Made by a program: the position numbers and the translations under genes. The notes beneath the pieces were generated by a model, which did not search any database, had not been told where the DNA came from, and was given only the letters and a program-made list of their open reading frames with translations. From assembly GCA_963676095.1 (NCBI GenBank), contig OY781040.1, forward strand, positions 3,782,001 to 3,846,000: a stretch of 64,000 nt of DNA. Reading direction: 5' to 3'. Every line of letters begins with the position of its first letter. The first letter of the stretch is position 1. Source of the stretch: G963676095 sp963676095. GTDB taxonomy: Bacteria; Bacteroidota; Bacteroidia; Bacteroidales; Prolixibacteraceae. Shown one piece after another: positions 56,996 to 64,000 of this stretch.

Positions 56996-58915
56996 ATGCC
57001 GGAAACAGAAAAAAGCTTGTCAGCAGTTGATTGGAAAAAACTGATAAATAAAGAATTCTTTCCCAGTCCCCTGGCCTGGGAAGATCAGGTTTTGTATTTC
57101 TTAATGCTTGACCGATTCTCTAATAATAAAGAGAAAGGTTATTTGGACAATGAAGGGAAGGAGGTAATGTCAGGGGACATTATACCTTATGATAATGAGG
57201 TAGATAATGGCAATGCAATTACAACTTCCGGGGATGCCTCAGCCTGGAATGCCAGTGGATCAAAATGGGCAGGCGGGAATTTAAAAGGTTTGGAGAGTAA
57301 AGTCGGCTATTTAAAAAGACTTGGAATTACTGCAATATGGATCAGTCCGATTTTTAAGCAGGTAAGCTTTCAGCCAACATACCACGGATATGGTATCCAG
57401 AATTTTCTTGACGTTGATGCTCATTTTGGGAGCAGGGAAGATTTAAAGAAGCTCGTAGAAACGGCTCATGAGAATGGAATCTATGTTATTCTTGATATCA
57501 TTCTTAACCATAGCGGAAATGTTTTTAAATACAATGCAGACAGGTATATAACCAGGGATGCAAATGAAAATACGGTTATTGATCCCCGCTGGGACGGTAA
57601 TCCATATCAGGTTGCCGGATATAATGATGTCTCAGGAGATCCCAATATCCCGTTCTCTCCTGTTGATTTGAACCTTCATCCCCAGGCGTGGCCAGAAGGC
57701 GCTGTATGGCCTTCTGAGTTTCAAGATCCGGGCATTTTTACACGGAAAGGCAGAATATCAAATTGGGATTATGAACCCGAGTTTCTGGAAGGAGATTTCT
57801 TTGACCTGAAAGATATTACCCTTGGTAATGAAAGCCTGGAAAATTTTATTCCATCGGAAGGACTGAAATTCTTATGTGATGTATATAAATTCTGGATAGC
57901 CTATTCTGATATCGACGGATACAGGATCGATACAGTCAAGCATATGGGAAGGCCGGCCACGAGATACTTTGCTTCTGTTTTAAAAGAGTTTGCACAAAGC
58001 ATCAGGAAAGAAAATTTTTACTTGATTGGCGAAATAACCGGTGGCAGGAAAAATGCATATGAAACGTTACAACTTACCGGGCTTAGTGCTGCTTTGGGAA
58101 TAGATGATGTCCAATCAAAACTAAGGGGATTTGTAAAAGGGAAATATAGTCCGGAAGATTACTTCGGCTTGTTCCGGAATTCTGAATTGATCAAGAAAGA
58201 ATCTCATACCTGGTTTAGAAATAAGATTGTAATTATGTTTAATGATCATGATCAGGTTTGCAGGGATGATTATGATGAAAAGGATAAATCCAAAAAAATG
58301 CGTTTTGCCGCATATGGGGGAAGAAACCGGGATTTATTATTAGCAGCGATTGCCGTAAACCTGACGACGATTGGTATTCCATGTATCTATTACGGGACCG
58401 AGCAGGCTTTTGACGGAGAAGGAGGTGATGACAGATATATCAGGGAAGCGATGTTTGGCGGTAACTTTGGTGCTTTCAGAAGCAGGGACCGACATTTCTT
58501 TAATGAAAAAAACAAAGAGTATGAAGAGACATCTGAAATTTTAAAAGTAAGGAAAGATCAAATAGCCCTGAGGCGGGGGAGACAATATTTGCGGGAAATT
58601 TCCGGTGATAGGATTGATTTTGGGTATCCCGGAATAATTGGTGGAAAAATACGTTCTATTGTTGCCTGGTCGAGAATTTTTAATCATGAAGAGGTTTTAT
58701 GCGCAATTAACACCGATGAAAATAATGCACTGGAAGCATCTGTAACAATAGATAGCAGTATTCATCATGCAGGCGACATATTAAAATGTTTATATTCAAC
58801 AGATCATTACGGAAATAACATGCCGGTTGAAAATATTAATGGTAGAATGGCTGTATTGTTAAAAGTTCCCGGAGCGGGATTCGTTATATACAAAAAGCAG
58901 AACCAGTTTAATTGA
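56996..58915 (+). CDS. GH13 alpha-amylase-family enzyme, cytoplasmic
   Basis: A 639-residue GH13 protein with all four conserved regions: DIILNH (167-172), GYRIDTVKH with nucleophile Asp312, GEITGG with acid/base Glu346, and FNDHDQ with His418-Asp419. A C-terminal beta domain follows from about residue 550. There is no signal peptide, so it should act in the cytoplasm on imported alpha-glucans, or on glycogen-like or trehalose-like substrates. The N-terminal YFLMLDRFSNN is typical of large GH13 subfamilies; the exact subfamily is not certain. A strong SD precedes the start. It is followed 12 bp later by a small Cys-containing protein. Confidence 0.92.
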   Translation: MPETEKSLSAVDWKKLINKEFFPSPLAWEDQVLYFLMLDRFSNNKEKGYLDNEGKEVMSGDIIPYDNEVDNGNAITTSGDASAWNASGSKWAGGNLKGLESKVGYLKRLGITAIWISPIFKQVSFQPTYHGYGIQNFLDVDAHFGSREDLKKLVETAHENGIYVILDIILNHSGNVFKYNADRYITRDANENTVIDPRWDGNPYQVAGYNDVSGDPNIPFSPVDLNLHPQAWPEGAVWPSEFQDPGIFTRKGRISNWDYEPEFLEGDFFDLKDITLGNESLENFIPSEGLKFLCDVYKFWIAYSDIDGYRIDTVKHMGRPATRYFASVLKEFAQSIRKENFYLIGEITGGRKNAYETLQLTGLSAALGIDDVQSKLRGFVKGKYSPEDYFGLFRNSELIKKESHTWFRNKIVIMFNDHDQVCRDDYDEKDKSKKMRFAAYGGRNRDLLLAAIAVNLTTIGIPCIYYGTEQAFDGEGGDDRYIREAMFGGNFGAFRSRDRHFFNEKNKEYEETSEILKVRKDQIALRRGRQYLREISGDRIDFGYPGIIGGKIRSIVAWSRIFNHEEVLCAINTDENNALEASVTIDSSIHHAGDILKCLYSTDHYGNNMPVENINGRMAVLLKVPGAGFVIYKKQNQFN

Positions 58916-58927
58916 ATATTTAAGTCT

Positions 58928-59119
58928 ATGGCAAATCAAACAAATTGTGAAAATTGTCCAATGCGGGCAAAATTTGATAAGAAGCCTAAATCATTTATAG
59001 GTAGGCTATGGCGGTGGCATATAAACTTTTGTCCGGGGTGGAAGAAATATTTCAGTTCATTAACTGAAGCGGAGAAACAGAATATCTCTGTAAAATACCA
59101 GTTGAATAAATCCCGGTAG
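58928..59119 (+). CDS. Small Cys-containing conserved hypothetical protein
   Basis: A 63-residue basic protein. CENCPMRAKFDKKPKSFIGR, with Cys8 and Cys11, then the Trp-rich RLWRWHINFCPGWKKYF and a short charged helix, form a pattern I have seen in small proteins of several bacteria, but no function is established. The CxxC and the later Cys35 could bind a metal. It may be translated with the GH13 gene. Its stop codon sits exactly where the decayed permease sequence begins. Confidence 0.65.
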   Translation: MANQTNCENCPMRAKFDKKPKSFIGRLWRWHINFCPGWKKYFSSLTEAEKQNISVKYQLNKSR

Positions 59120-59708
59120 AATGCAGATCCGGTCAGAAAAAAGCTGATTGCAGATGGATCCCTTAACTTTACTGTTTCCGCAGTAGTGGCGGATTCTCCT
59201 GAAAATTCCCGTTTAAAATGCGATTTTATATGTTCTTATCTTTCACTTCGCGATAATGAATCGTTCTCAAAATCAGGACAGTTTAGGTATAGGAATATAC
59301 TGGTAGTTTTTCAGTTTGTTGCAGCAATCGGATTATTTGTTTCGACTGGGATAATATACGAGCAGATGGAATTTATTAAGAAAAAGGATCTGGGATCCGA
59401 TAAAGAAAATATTGTTCTGATACCGGTTCAGGACGGGATGACAGATAAATGGAGCTAAAGTAACTGAGGTTTTGGCCCTGCTCAACAAAGGCTTTGTTAA
59501 ATTGGTGGTGATTGCCTTTGTCATTATACCCATTGCTCGCTACGCAATGTACAAACGGCTCGAAAACTTTGTCTACAAAACCACTTTAAGCTGGTGGATC
59601 TTCGCATTGGCAGGTTTACTGGCGTTGGGTATTGCATTGTTAACGGTAGGCTGGCAAAGCTGGCGGGCTGCAACGAGGAACCCGGTGGAAGCACTCAGAT
59701 ATGAATAA
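59120..59708 (+). pseudogene. FtsX/MacB-like ABC permease remnant with internal deletion
   Basis: Two pieces of one permease survive. The first (59120-59458) reads NADPVRKKLIADGSLNFTVSAVVADSPENS, the periplasmic core part, then RYRNILVVFQFVAAIGLFVSTGIIYEQME and stops at 59458. The second, in another frame (about 59443-59708), reads GAKVTEVLALLNKGFVKLVVIAF and ends with NPVEALRYE, the typical end of Bacteroidota MacB/FtsX-like permeases. Some 150-250 residues between them are missing, the N-terminal part is absent, and the frame is shifted. It cannot encode a working transporter. No ABC ATPase is nearby. Confidence 0.8.
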
Positions 59709-59719
59709 TTGGTTAATGG

Positions 59720-59788
59720 TTGTGCTTTCAGTGCCTCCCTGGTTGCCAAAACAAAAAGGGTTGGCAGGATCGTCAATATATTCTTCAT
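59720..59788 (-). pseudogene. Orphan signal peptide (secreted protein remnant)
   Basis: The minus strand encodes MKNILTILPTLFVLAT followed by REALKAQP. This looks like a Bacteroidota signal peptide with cleavage after KAQ. After it the frame runs into the antisense of the permease C-terminus, so the mature part has been lost. Confidence 0.45.
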
Positions 59789-60152
59789 ATCTTTTAATTG
59801 TCGCAGGTTTAAAAGGACAAAGGTACAGTCAACAATTTGAAAAACCATTCCCATTCAACAATATCAACAACGATTATTTTGAACTAATCATTTAATTGGA
59901 TATAGATCTTTCAGGTATCCCTTCTGATGAATTGGAAGGATTTGATTTTTCAAATCTTCTGCTTTACAATGTAATTAAAGGAATAAATATTTTTATTGAT
60001 TCCAAATTTGCATTGTGTAGTCTTAATCATTGTTTCTTTGAAACTTCTTGTATTACCAGAATAAATATTTTAACCTATCGGCAGATAACAAAAATGGCAG
60101 ATGTTTCTGTTCTCAAGGATTTTCCTCTGGAAAAACCAACTACTGGAGTTCA

Positions 60153-60230
60153 TTAGTTGTCATCGCTGTTTGAACACGCCGCAACGGACAGTCCTGCTAA
60201 AATGATTGTAAAAAAATAGAATCGCATCAT
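60153..60230 (-). pseudogene. Orphan lipoprotein signal (25 codons)
   Basis: A 25-residue frame starts MMRFYFFTIILAGLSVAACS and ends with SDDN before TAA. It has a basic start, a hydrophobic core, the lipobox SVAAC and a following acidic run typical of Bacteroidota surface lipoproteins. It is either the severed start of a lipoprotein gene or a very small lipoprotein. Confidence 0.45.
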
Positions 60231-60268
60231 TTTTAATTTAGCTAGTTGTATATCCTCAGTTAATTCAG

Positions 60269-60306
60269 AATAAGGATAGCCTTCATTTCCGGACTATCCT
60301 TATTTT
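60269..60306. terminator. Terminator after the sus-like operon
   Basis: AATAAGGATAG (60269-60279) pairs perfectly with CTATCCTTATT (60294-60304) around a 14 nt loop. It lies 14-51 bp beyond the stop of the SusE/F-like gene on the minus strand and may work in both directions. Confidence 0.8.
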
Positions 60307-60319
60307 TAATGAAGACAGC

Positions 60320-61468
60320 CTACTCCAGCTTTTCCAGGCTGATTGTCATCCGGTAGGTATCGATTGTTATCAGGCATTCCCCGGCCTGGTCTTCCGTAAC
60401 CAGCCATTTCAGATCGGTACCATACCCGGCAGGCGTCGCCTGTACCCGGTTATCCTCCCAAATATCGGCATTGGCAGCCACCGGCCGCAGGAAAGGCGAA
60501 TTCCAAGCCCCGCTTTCGTCGTTATACGGCAATTTAAAATCCTGACCGGCTTCGGTGGTGCATTCCAGGGTAAAAATATTCGGATGGTCCGCACTCCAGC
60601 TAAATTCCACATCTGACGGCATCGACCAGGCAATCCCTATTCCCAGGCCTACTCCCCAGATATGACTGAACCCCTTGTAGCCATAAGTAATCTTTCCCTC
60701 GCTTTTGTCCAGGACAACCGAATACCAACCGGGTTTGGTCACAGTAAATTCAGCATCGGGACTGCTGCCCGCTTCGTTTTCCACCAGTATCGTGGAATCT
60801 GAGCCCATACTCCACGAACCCTCGTCTTCTGTCAGGGAATTCACAAACCGGAATGTCCCGGCCTGTAGATCGCCCTCCCATTCGTACTCATTTCCAAAAT
60901 TTTTTCCCTCCACAATTTCCGTCAGTTTAATACCGTCACTCAGCTCCGCTCCATCGGGATTTGCCGTCCCCACGAGGTAAAGGTTTACCGGGGCCAGTTC
61001 AAAGGTCGTGACCAGGAGCTCCGTGGTGGAAATTTCAGGCTTGACAAAATAATCCCCTTCTGAGTCGGCAATGAGTTCTGCCTCCAGGGTTATGGTATTC
61101 CCGTAAGCTACACCCAGGTCATCGTGGGCTATCGAATTCAGGTCCCAGTTGGAGATGCTGTACCGGTAAACGCTGTCCGTTAGTTCAATCTTACCGGTAA
61201 CCGTGGTCATTCCGGCCAGTCCCAGTTTTAAATAACAGGTAACCGTCCCGTTATTTTTGCGTGTTTGTGGCGGGTCCCAGGAAAAAGTCACCGCAGTATC
61301 GTCCATCTTTTCCCGGGAAAGGACAACGGTATCCGGAGTGGCCGTTAAATGCATGCCGTCTTCCACCGTATCCAGGGTGATCGTTACATCCTCTCCCTGG
61401 TCACAGCTTCCCAGCGTAAAAAGACAGCACAAGCTTATAATGTTAATTTTCAAGTATCTGGTTGTCAT
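60320..61468 (-). CDS. SusE/SusF-like outer-membrane glycan-binding lipoprotein
   Basis: A 382-residue lipoprotein when started at MTTRYLKINI; an ATG nine codons earlier is possible but adds a polar stretch before the signal peptide. The lipobox is LGSC (about residue 22). An N-terminal SusE-type immunoglobulin-like domain (about 30-165) is followed by two SusF/SusE C-terminal-like modules (VNLYLVGTANPDGAELSDGIKL at about 172; HIWGVGLGIGIAWSMPSDVEF at about 275). Such proteins sit on the cell surface and bind alpha-glucans or other glycans. It is the third gene of the susC-D-E order, 32 bp after susD. The nearby GH13 gene agrees with an alpha-glucan target. Confidence 0.88.
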   Translation of the reverse strand: MTTRYLKINIISLCCLFTLGSCDQGEDVTITLDTVEDGMHLTATPDTVVLSREKMDDTAVTFSWDPPQTRKNNGTVTCYLKLGLAGMTTVTGKIELTDSVYRYSISNWDLNSIAHDDLGVAYGNTITLEAELIADSEGDYFVKPEISTTELLVTTFELAPVNLYLVGTANPDGAELSDGIKLTEIVEGKNFGNEYEWEGDLQAGTFRFVNSLTEDEGSWSMGSDSTILVENEAGSSPDAEFTVTKPGWYSVVLDKSEGKITYGYKGFSHIWGVGLGIGIAWSMPSDVEFSWSADHPNIFTLECTTEAGQDFKLPYNDESGAWNSPFLRPVAANADIWEDNRVQATPAGYGTDLKWLVTEDQAGECLITIDTYRMTISLEKLE

Positions 61469-61500
61469 TTGTTCGATTTTTAGATAACTGTTCAAAACTT

Positions 61501-63435
61501 TTACTCGTCCGAATCAGTCCAGTAGGGCGCCTGGACCAGGTTCGGGTTTTTATCGATCTCTGTCTGATAGATGGGAAACCAGTAATATTTTTTGTGATAA
61601 ACCCTTTCCTGGTACTGGGTCCGGACAAAGAATGCATCCGCATCCGACGGATCGACCGATTTTTTTGTTCCGGCCCAGTTCATCCCGTAAAAATCACCGT
61701 CAAGCGTGGTATCCGCTTCCTTCCACCGGCGCAGGTCATCGTAACGGATCCCTTCGCCGCATAACTCCACACGGCGTTCCCTCCGGATCAGGTCGCGCAT
61801 TTCATCCTGGTCATCCAGGTCCACCTCGATATAACCATCCTGCTGAGTTTTTGAATACAGTGGAATTCCTGCCCGTTCCCGGATCAGGTTCAGATAAGTC
61901 AGTATTTCCGTATTGCCGGGATCCACCTCGTTCAGGATTTCGCAATAGCTCAGATAAGCCTCTGCCAGACGGTAAACAATACCGGGACGGTATCCCCAGG
62001 AACTGTTCTTGGAATCGGAAAGCGGGTTTTTCCGTTTTAACCCCAGGTACCCGTTCTGGGGGGCATCGTGGGTAAAGTTGTTGTCTGTTCCGTACTTATA
62101 GAAATCGACATTCCGGTCGTCCCAGATGTAATAGCGTTCGTTCCATAAAATTGCATTGTAGAAACGCGGCTCGCGGTTTACATACATATTGTACGTTCCG
62201 GCTTTTGCCGACACATTTTCTTTGCCGTCATACCAGTTCCAGTTATCCGCATCCCGGACATCGTCTGCCGTTGAAAATCCTTCTTCCGTGTATCCTGAGG
62301 CTTCATTGATAACCGGTTTTGTCTTATCCCCGTTTTCATACCCCGTAATCGCAGGCAAACCGTTCTTCATAAAAAAGGCGTCCACCAGTGACTGGGTCAT
62401 CCCCAGCCCGCCATTGCCCCCTGCTCCGTAAGGGGACATGTGTTTATCCTGACCTGTTTGATTTTCCGGATGCGGGAACAGGATTTCCTTGTTCCCGTCG
62501 GCATAGGTACGGGCATGCACCCACTGCGTGGAGGAAAAGGCATCGATCGTACCGTCATCATTGTACATTTTATACAGCTCATAACCGGCTTCCTGCGCTT
62601 TTTCAATCAGCAGCTTATGGGCTTCCAGGGCCTTGGTCCATTTGGTTTCATCATAAGAGGCGCTAAACAGGTTAACGCCGTTACGGTCGGTATAGCCGGC
62701 ATAATCCGGATTCCCGTTGACCAGCGGCGAAGCAGCAAACAGCAGCATCCTGGCCCGGGCGGCCAGGCAGGCCACCGAGGTAATCCTTCCGTATTTGACG
62801 GACTGTGAATAAGTAGCCGGCAGAACTTCGGATGCGGCCAGCATCTCCTTGTCACACCAGTTGATGATGGTATCGTACGGCGCCGGGCCTTTATCCAGTT
62901 CGTCCAGAGACGCATCGGTGGAGAGGACCGTATCCGGCTGAAAGGGGACCGGCCCGTAACAGTTCACCAGCAAATCGTAATAATAGGCCTGTAAAAAACG
63001 GCACTCTGCCTTCATATAGGTCACTTCCTCCTCGTCAATCGTCGTATTTTCGATCGGGACCACATTTTGGCGCAGGATATTGCCCGTACGGATGCACTTG
63101 GGAAGGGCTGCCCAGTAATTTCCGCTCCAGCTGGATGAGGTATTCCAGTTTCCCGTAATTTTGGGAATGGCATCCCAGCCCCATTGCTGCCAGCGTTCCG
63201 AAGGCGTCCAGTCATCGCCGAATACCTCCCAGCCGGTGGTATTCAGGTAGCCCCACGACGGATCCGGTATGCCGGAATAAACATAGGCCAGCATCCCCAT
63301 TAACCTTGTTTTGTCTGTAAAAACCATGTCCATGGTCAGTTCCGTATCCCCCTCCTTATCCAGGAAATCGTCCACGCAGGAGCAAAGCATCCCGGACAGG
63401 ACAAGTAGCATGTAAATCAGTTTTATCTTTTTCAC
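61501..63435 (-). CDS. SusD/RagB-family surface glycan-binding lipoprotein
   Basis: A 644-residue lipoprotein that forms the lid of the SusC channel and captures oligosaccharide. The signal ends SGMLCSC with the lipidated Cys about residue 20. CVDDFLDKEGDTELTMDMVF is the typical SusD start, and YLSYCEILNEVDPGNTEILTYLNLIRERAGIP and LIRRERRVELCGEGIRYDDLRRWKEAD are the conserved C-terminal blocks. Length is at the long end for the family. It starts 27 bp after the SusC-like gene. Confidence 0.93.
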   Translation of the reverse strand: MKKIKLIYMLLVLSGMLCSCVDDFLDKEGDTELTMDMVFTDKTRLMGMLAYVYSGIPDPSWGYLNTTGWEVFGDDWTPSERWQQWGWDAIPKITGNWNTSSSWSGNYWAALPKCIRTGNILRQNVVPIENTTIDEEEVTYMKAECRFLQAYYYDLLVNCYGPVPFQPDTVLSTDASLDELDKGPAPYDTIINWCDKEMLAASEVLPATYSQSVKYGRITSVACLAARARMLLFAASPLVNGNPDYAGYTDRNGVNLFSASYDETKWTKALEAHKLLIEKAQEAGYELYKMYNDDGTIDAFSSTQWVHARTYADGNKEILFPHPENQTGQDKHMSPYGAGGNGGLGMTQSLVDAFFMKNGLPAITGYENGDKTKPVINEASGYTEEGFSTADDVRDADNWNWYDGKENVSAKAGTYNMYVNREPRFYNAILWNERYYIWDDRNVDFYKYGTDNNFTHDAPQNGYLGLKRKNPLSDSKNSSWGYRPGIVYRLAEAYLSYCEILNEVDPGNTEILTYLNLIRERAGIPLYSKTQQDGYIEVDLDDQDEMRDLIRRERRVELCGEGIRYDDLRRWKEADTTLDGDFYGMNWAGTKKSVDPSDADAFFVRTQYQERVYHKKYYWFPIYQTEIDKNPNLVQAPYWTDSDE

Positions 63436-63462
63436 TTCTGTATGTTTTTAGTTGGTTTTACC

Positions 63463-64000
63463 TTAAAAATTTGCTTCCAGTCCGATCATGAAAGATTTGA
63501 TGGGCGGGTACCGGCACCCGTTGCTGGTGGACAGTTCCGGGTCCCACAAGCTGAACTTTGAGAAAGTCAGCAGGTTATTCCCGTTCACATAGATCCTGCA
63601 TGACTTTATAATGTTCTTTGTAACTGACTTCGGAAAATTATACCCCAGTTCCACCTGTTTCAGACGGAGAAAACGCATATCCTTCTTCCACCAGGTCGAG
63701 TTCGCATTGTTGTTGTAATTGGTCGCATAGGACAGGCGGGGCCAGAAAACGTGCTGTGAAGGGTTTTCCACGGTCCACCGGTCGGTATAGTTGGAAAAGA
63801 TATTCCCCTGGATCCCCTGCCCGGAACCGGGTATAAAATATTCGCTTTCATTCCCTATAAAACGCCAGGTATCGCCCACCCCCTGGAAAAAGGCGCTGAA
63901 ATCAAACCCGTGAAACTTCAGGGTGCCGCCGAACCCGTACACCATCCTGGGATCGTTGGTCCCCCCGATATAGCCTTCGTCCTTCGAATTGATCACGCCG
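63463..64000 (-). CDS. SusC/RagA-family TonB-dependent receptor, C-terminal part
   Basis: Only the last about 179 residues are in the window; the gene continues beyond position 64000. The text GGTLKFHGFDFSAFFQGVGD, WKKDMRFLRLKQVELGYNFP and the final strand GLEANF are typical of the end of SusC-type barrels, whose last residue is Phe. It imports glycans with its SusD partner. As the first gene of the operon it should be preceded by the regulator and promoter outside the window. Confidence 0.92.
   Translation of the reverse strand, partial: GVINSKDEGYIGGTNDPRMVYGFGGTLKFHGFDFSAFFQGVGDTWRFIGNESEYFIPGSGQGIQGNIFSNYTDRWTVENPSQHVFWPRLSYATNYNNNANSTWWKKDMRFLRLKQVELGYNFPKSVTKNIIKSCRIYVNGNNLLTFSKFSLWDPELSTSNGCRYPPIKSFMIGLEANF

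Larger units (their letters stand above)
59709..60319. other. Decayed region with orphan signal peptides
   Basis: No intact gene is seen in 611 bp. Minus-strand fragments encode a signal peptide (59720-59788) and a lipoprotein signal (60153-60230). A plus-strand frame at 59896-60156 begins at TTG and continues an upstream frame after one TAA. It contains three closely spaced Cys (C-x4-C-x5-C) but I cannot identify it. A terminator for the sus operon lies at 60269-60306. Confidence 0.55.

Noticed and set aside
59896..60156. 86-residue frame beginning at TTG, with closely spaced Cys, as an Rrf2-like regulator piece
   Set aside because: The Cys spacing is only vaguely similar and the HTH part is absent, so I left it as unidentified decayed sequence.

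Overview
The window looks like chromosomal DNA of a free-living, probably anaerobic or facultative diazotroph of the phylum Bacteroidota. I infer this from a SusC/SusD/SusE-type outer-membrane operon at the right edge, an 11-subunit complex I operon without NuoEFG, an M56-TonB sensor-like protein, -7 boxes of the TAnnTTTG type, a 16S rRNA ending in CACCTCCTTTCT, and mostly SD-less starts. The nif gene order (nifH-I1-I2-D-K-E-N-B-ferredoxin-nifV) is the kind seen in nitrogen-fixing Bacteroidota and Chlorobi, so a relative of the Marinilabiliales or Prolixibacteraceae is likely. The genus is not determined.

Layout. 0-8 kb (minus strand): a secreted GH51 arabinofuranosidase; a BlaI-type repressor with an M56/TonB partner under twin dyad operators; a flavodoxin-fold oxidoreductase; and Mfd. 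8-15.4 kb: a thioredoxin-fold protein with an altered active site, a coiled-coil lipoprotein, dihydroorotase, a GT2 glycosyltransferase, a NifA-like sigma-54 activator, a GNAT enzyme and a DUF423 membrane protein. 15.8-26.2 kb: nuoABCDHIJKLMN plus a 107-residue orphan. 26.7-33.1 kb (minus): a marR-acrA-acrB-tolC efflux operon with a clear promoter and operator.

33.6-44.8 kb is the nitrogen-fixation block. It holds the Fe protein (NifH), two PII-like switch proteins (NifI1, NifI2), MoFe protein (NifDK), the cofactor scaffold (NifEN), NifB, a thioredoxin-fold 2Fe-2S ferredoxin and homocitrate synthase NifV, followed by a small helical HEPN-like protein of unknown role. The first five genes are tightly packed. 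nifE, nifN and nifB each follow a 120-185 bp gap containing a stem-loop. The candidate activator NifA lies about 20 kb upstream, and I found no convincing -24/-12 promoter in front of nifH.

45.0-50.7 kb: a complete rRNA operon (promoter, 16S, tRNA-Ile, tRNA-Ala, 23S, 5S, terminator) with visible 16S and 23S processing stems. 50.9-56.6 kb: a LacI-family regulator with its own likely operator, a GNAT enzyme, RecR, a metallophosphoesterase, an EamA transporter and an MBL-fold hydrolase. 57.0-60.3 kb: a GH13 enzyme, a small Cys-containing protein, and a decayed zone with an internally deleted FtsX-like permease and two orphan signal peptides. 60.3-64 kb (minus): SusE/F-like lipoprotein, SusD-like lipoprotein and the C-terminal end of a SusC-like receptor that runs off the window.

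How the genes may work together (inference): complex I without its NADH module, together with the nif ferredoxin, fits ferredoxin-based electron transfer. NifI1/I2 predict rapid post-translational control of nitrogenase by nitrogen status. The edges hold polysaccharide-use genes. No CRISPR array, complete IS element or prophage was seen.
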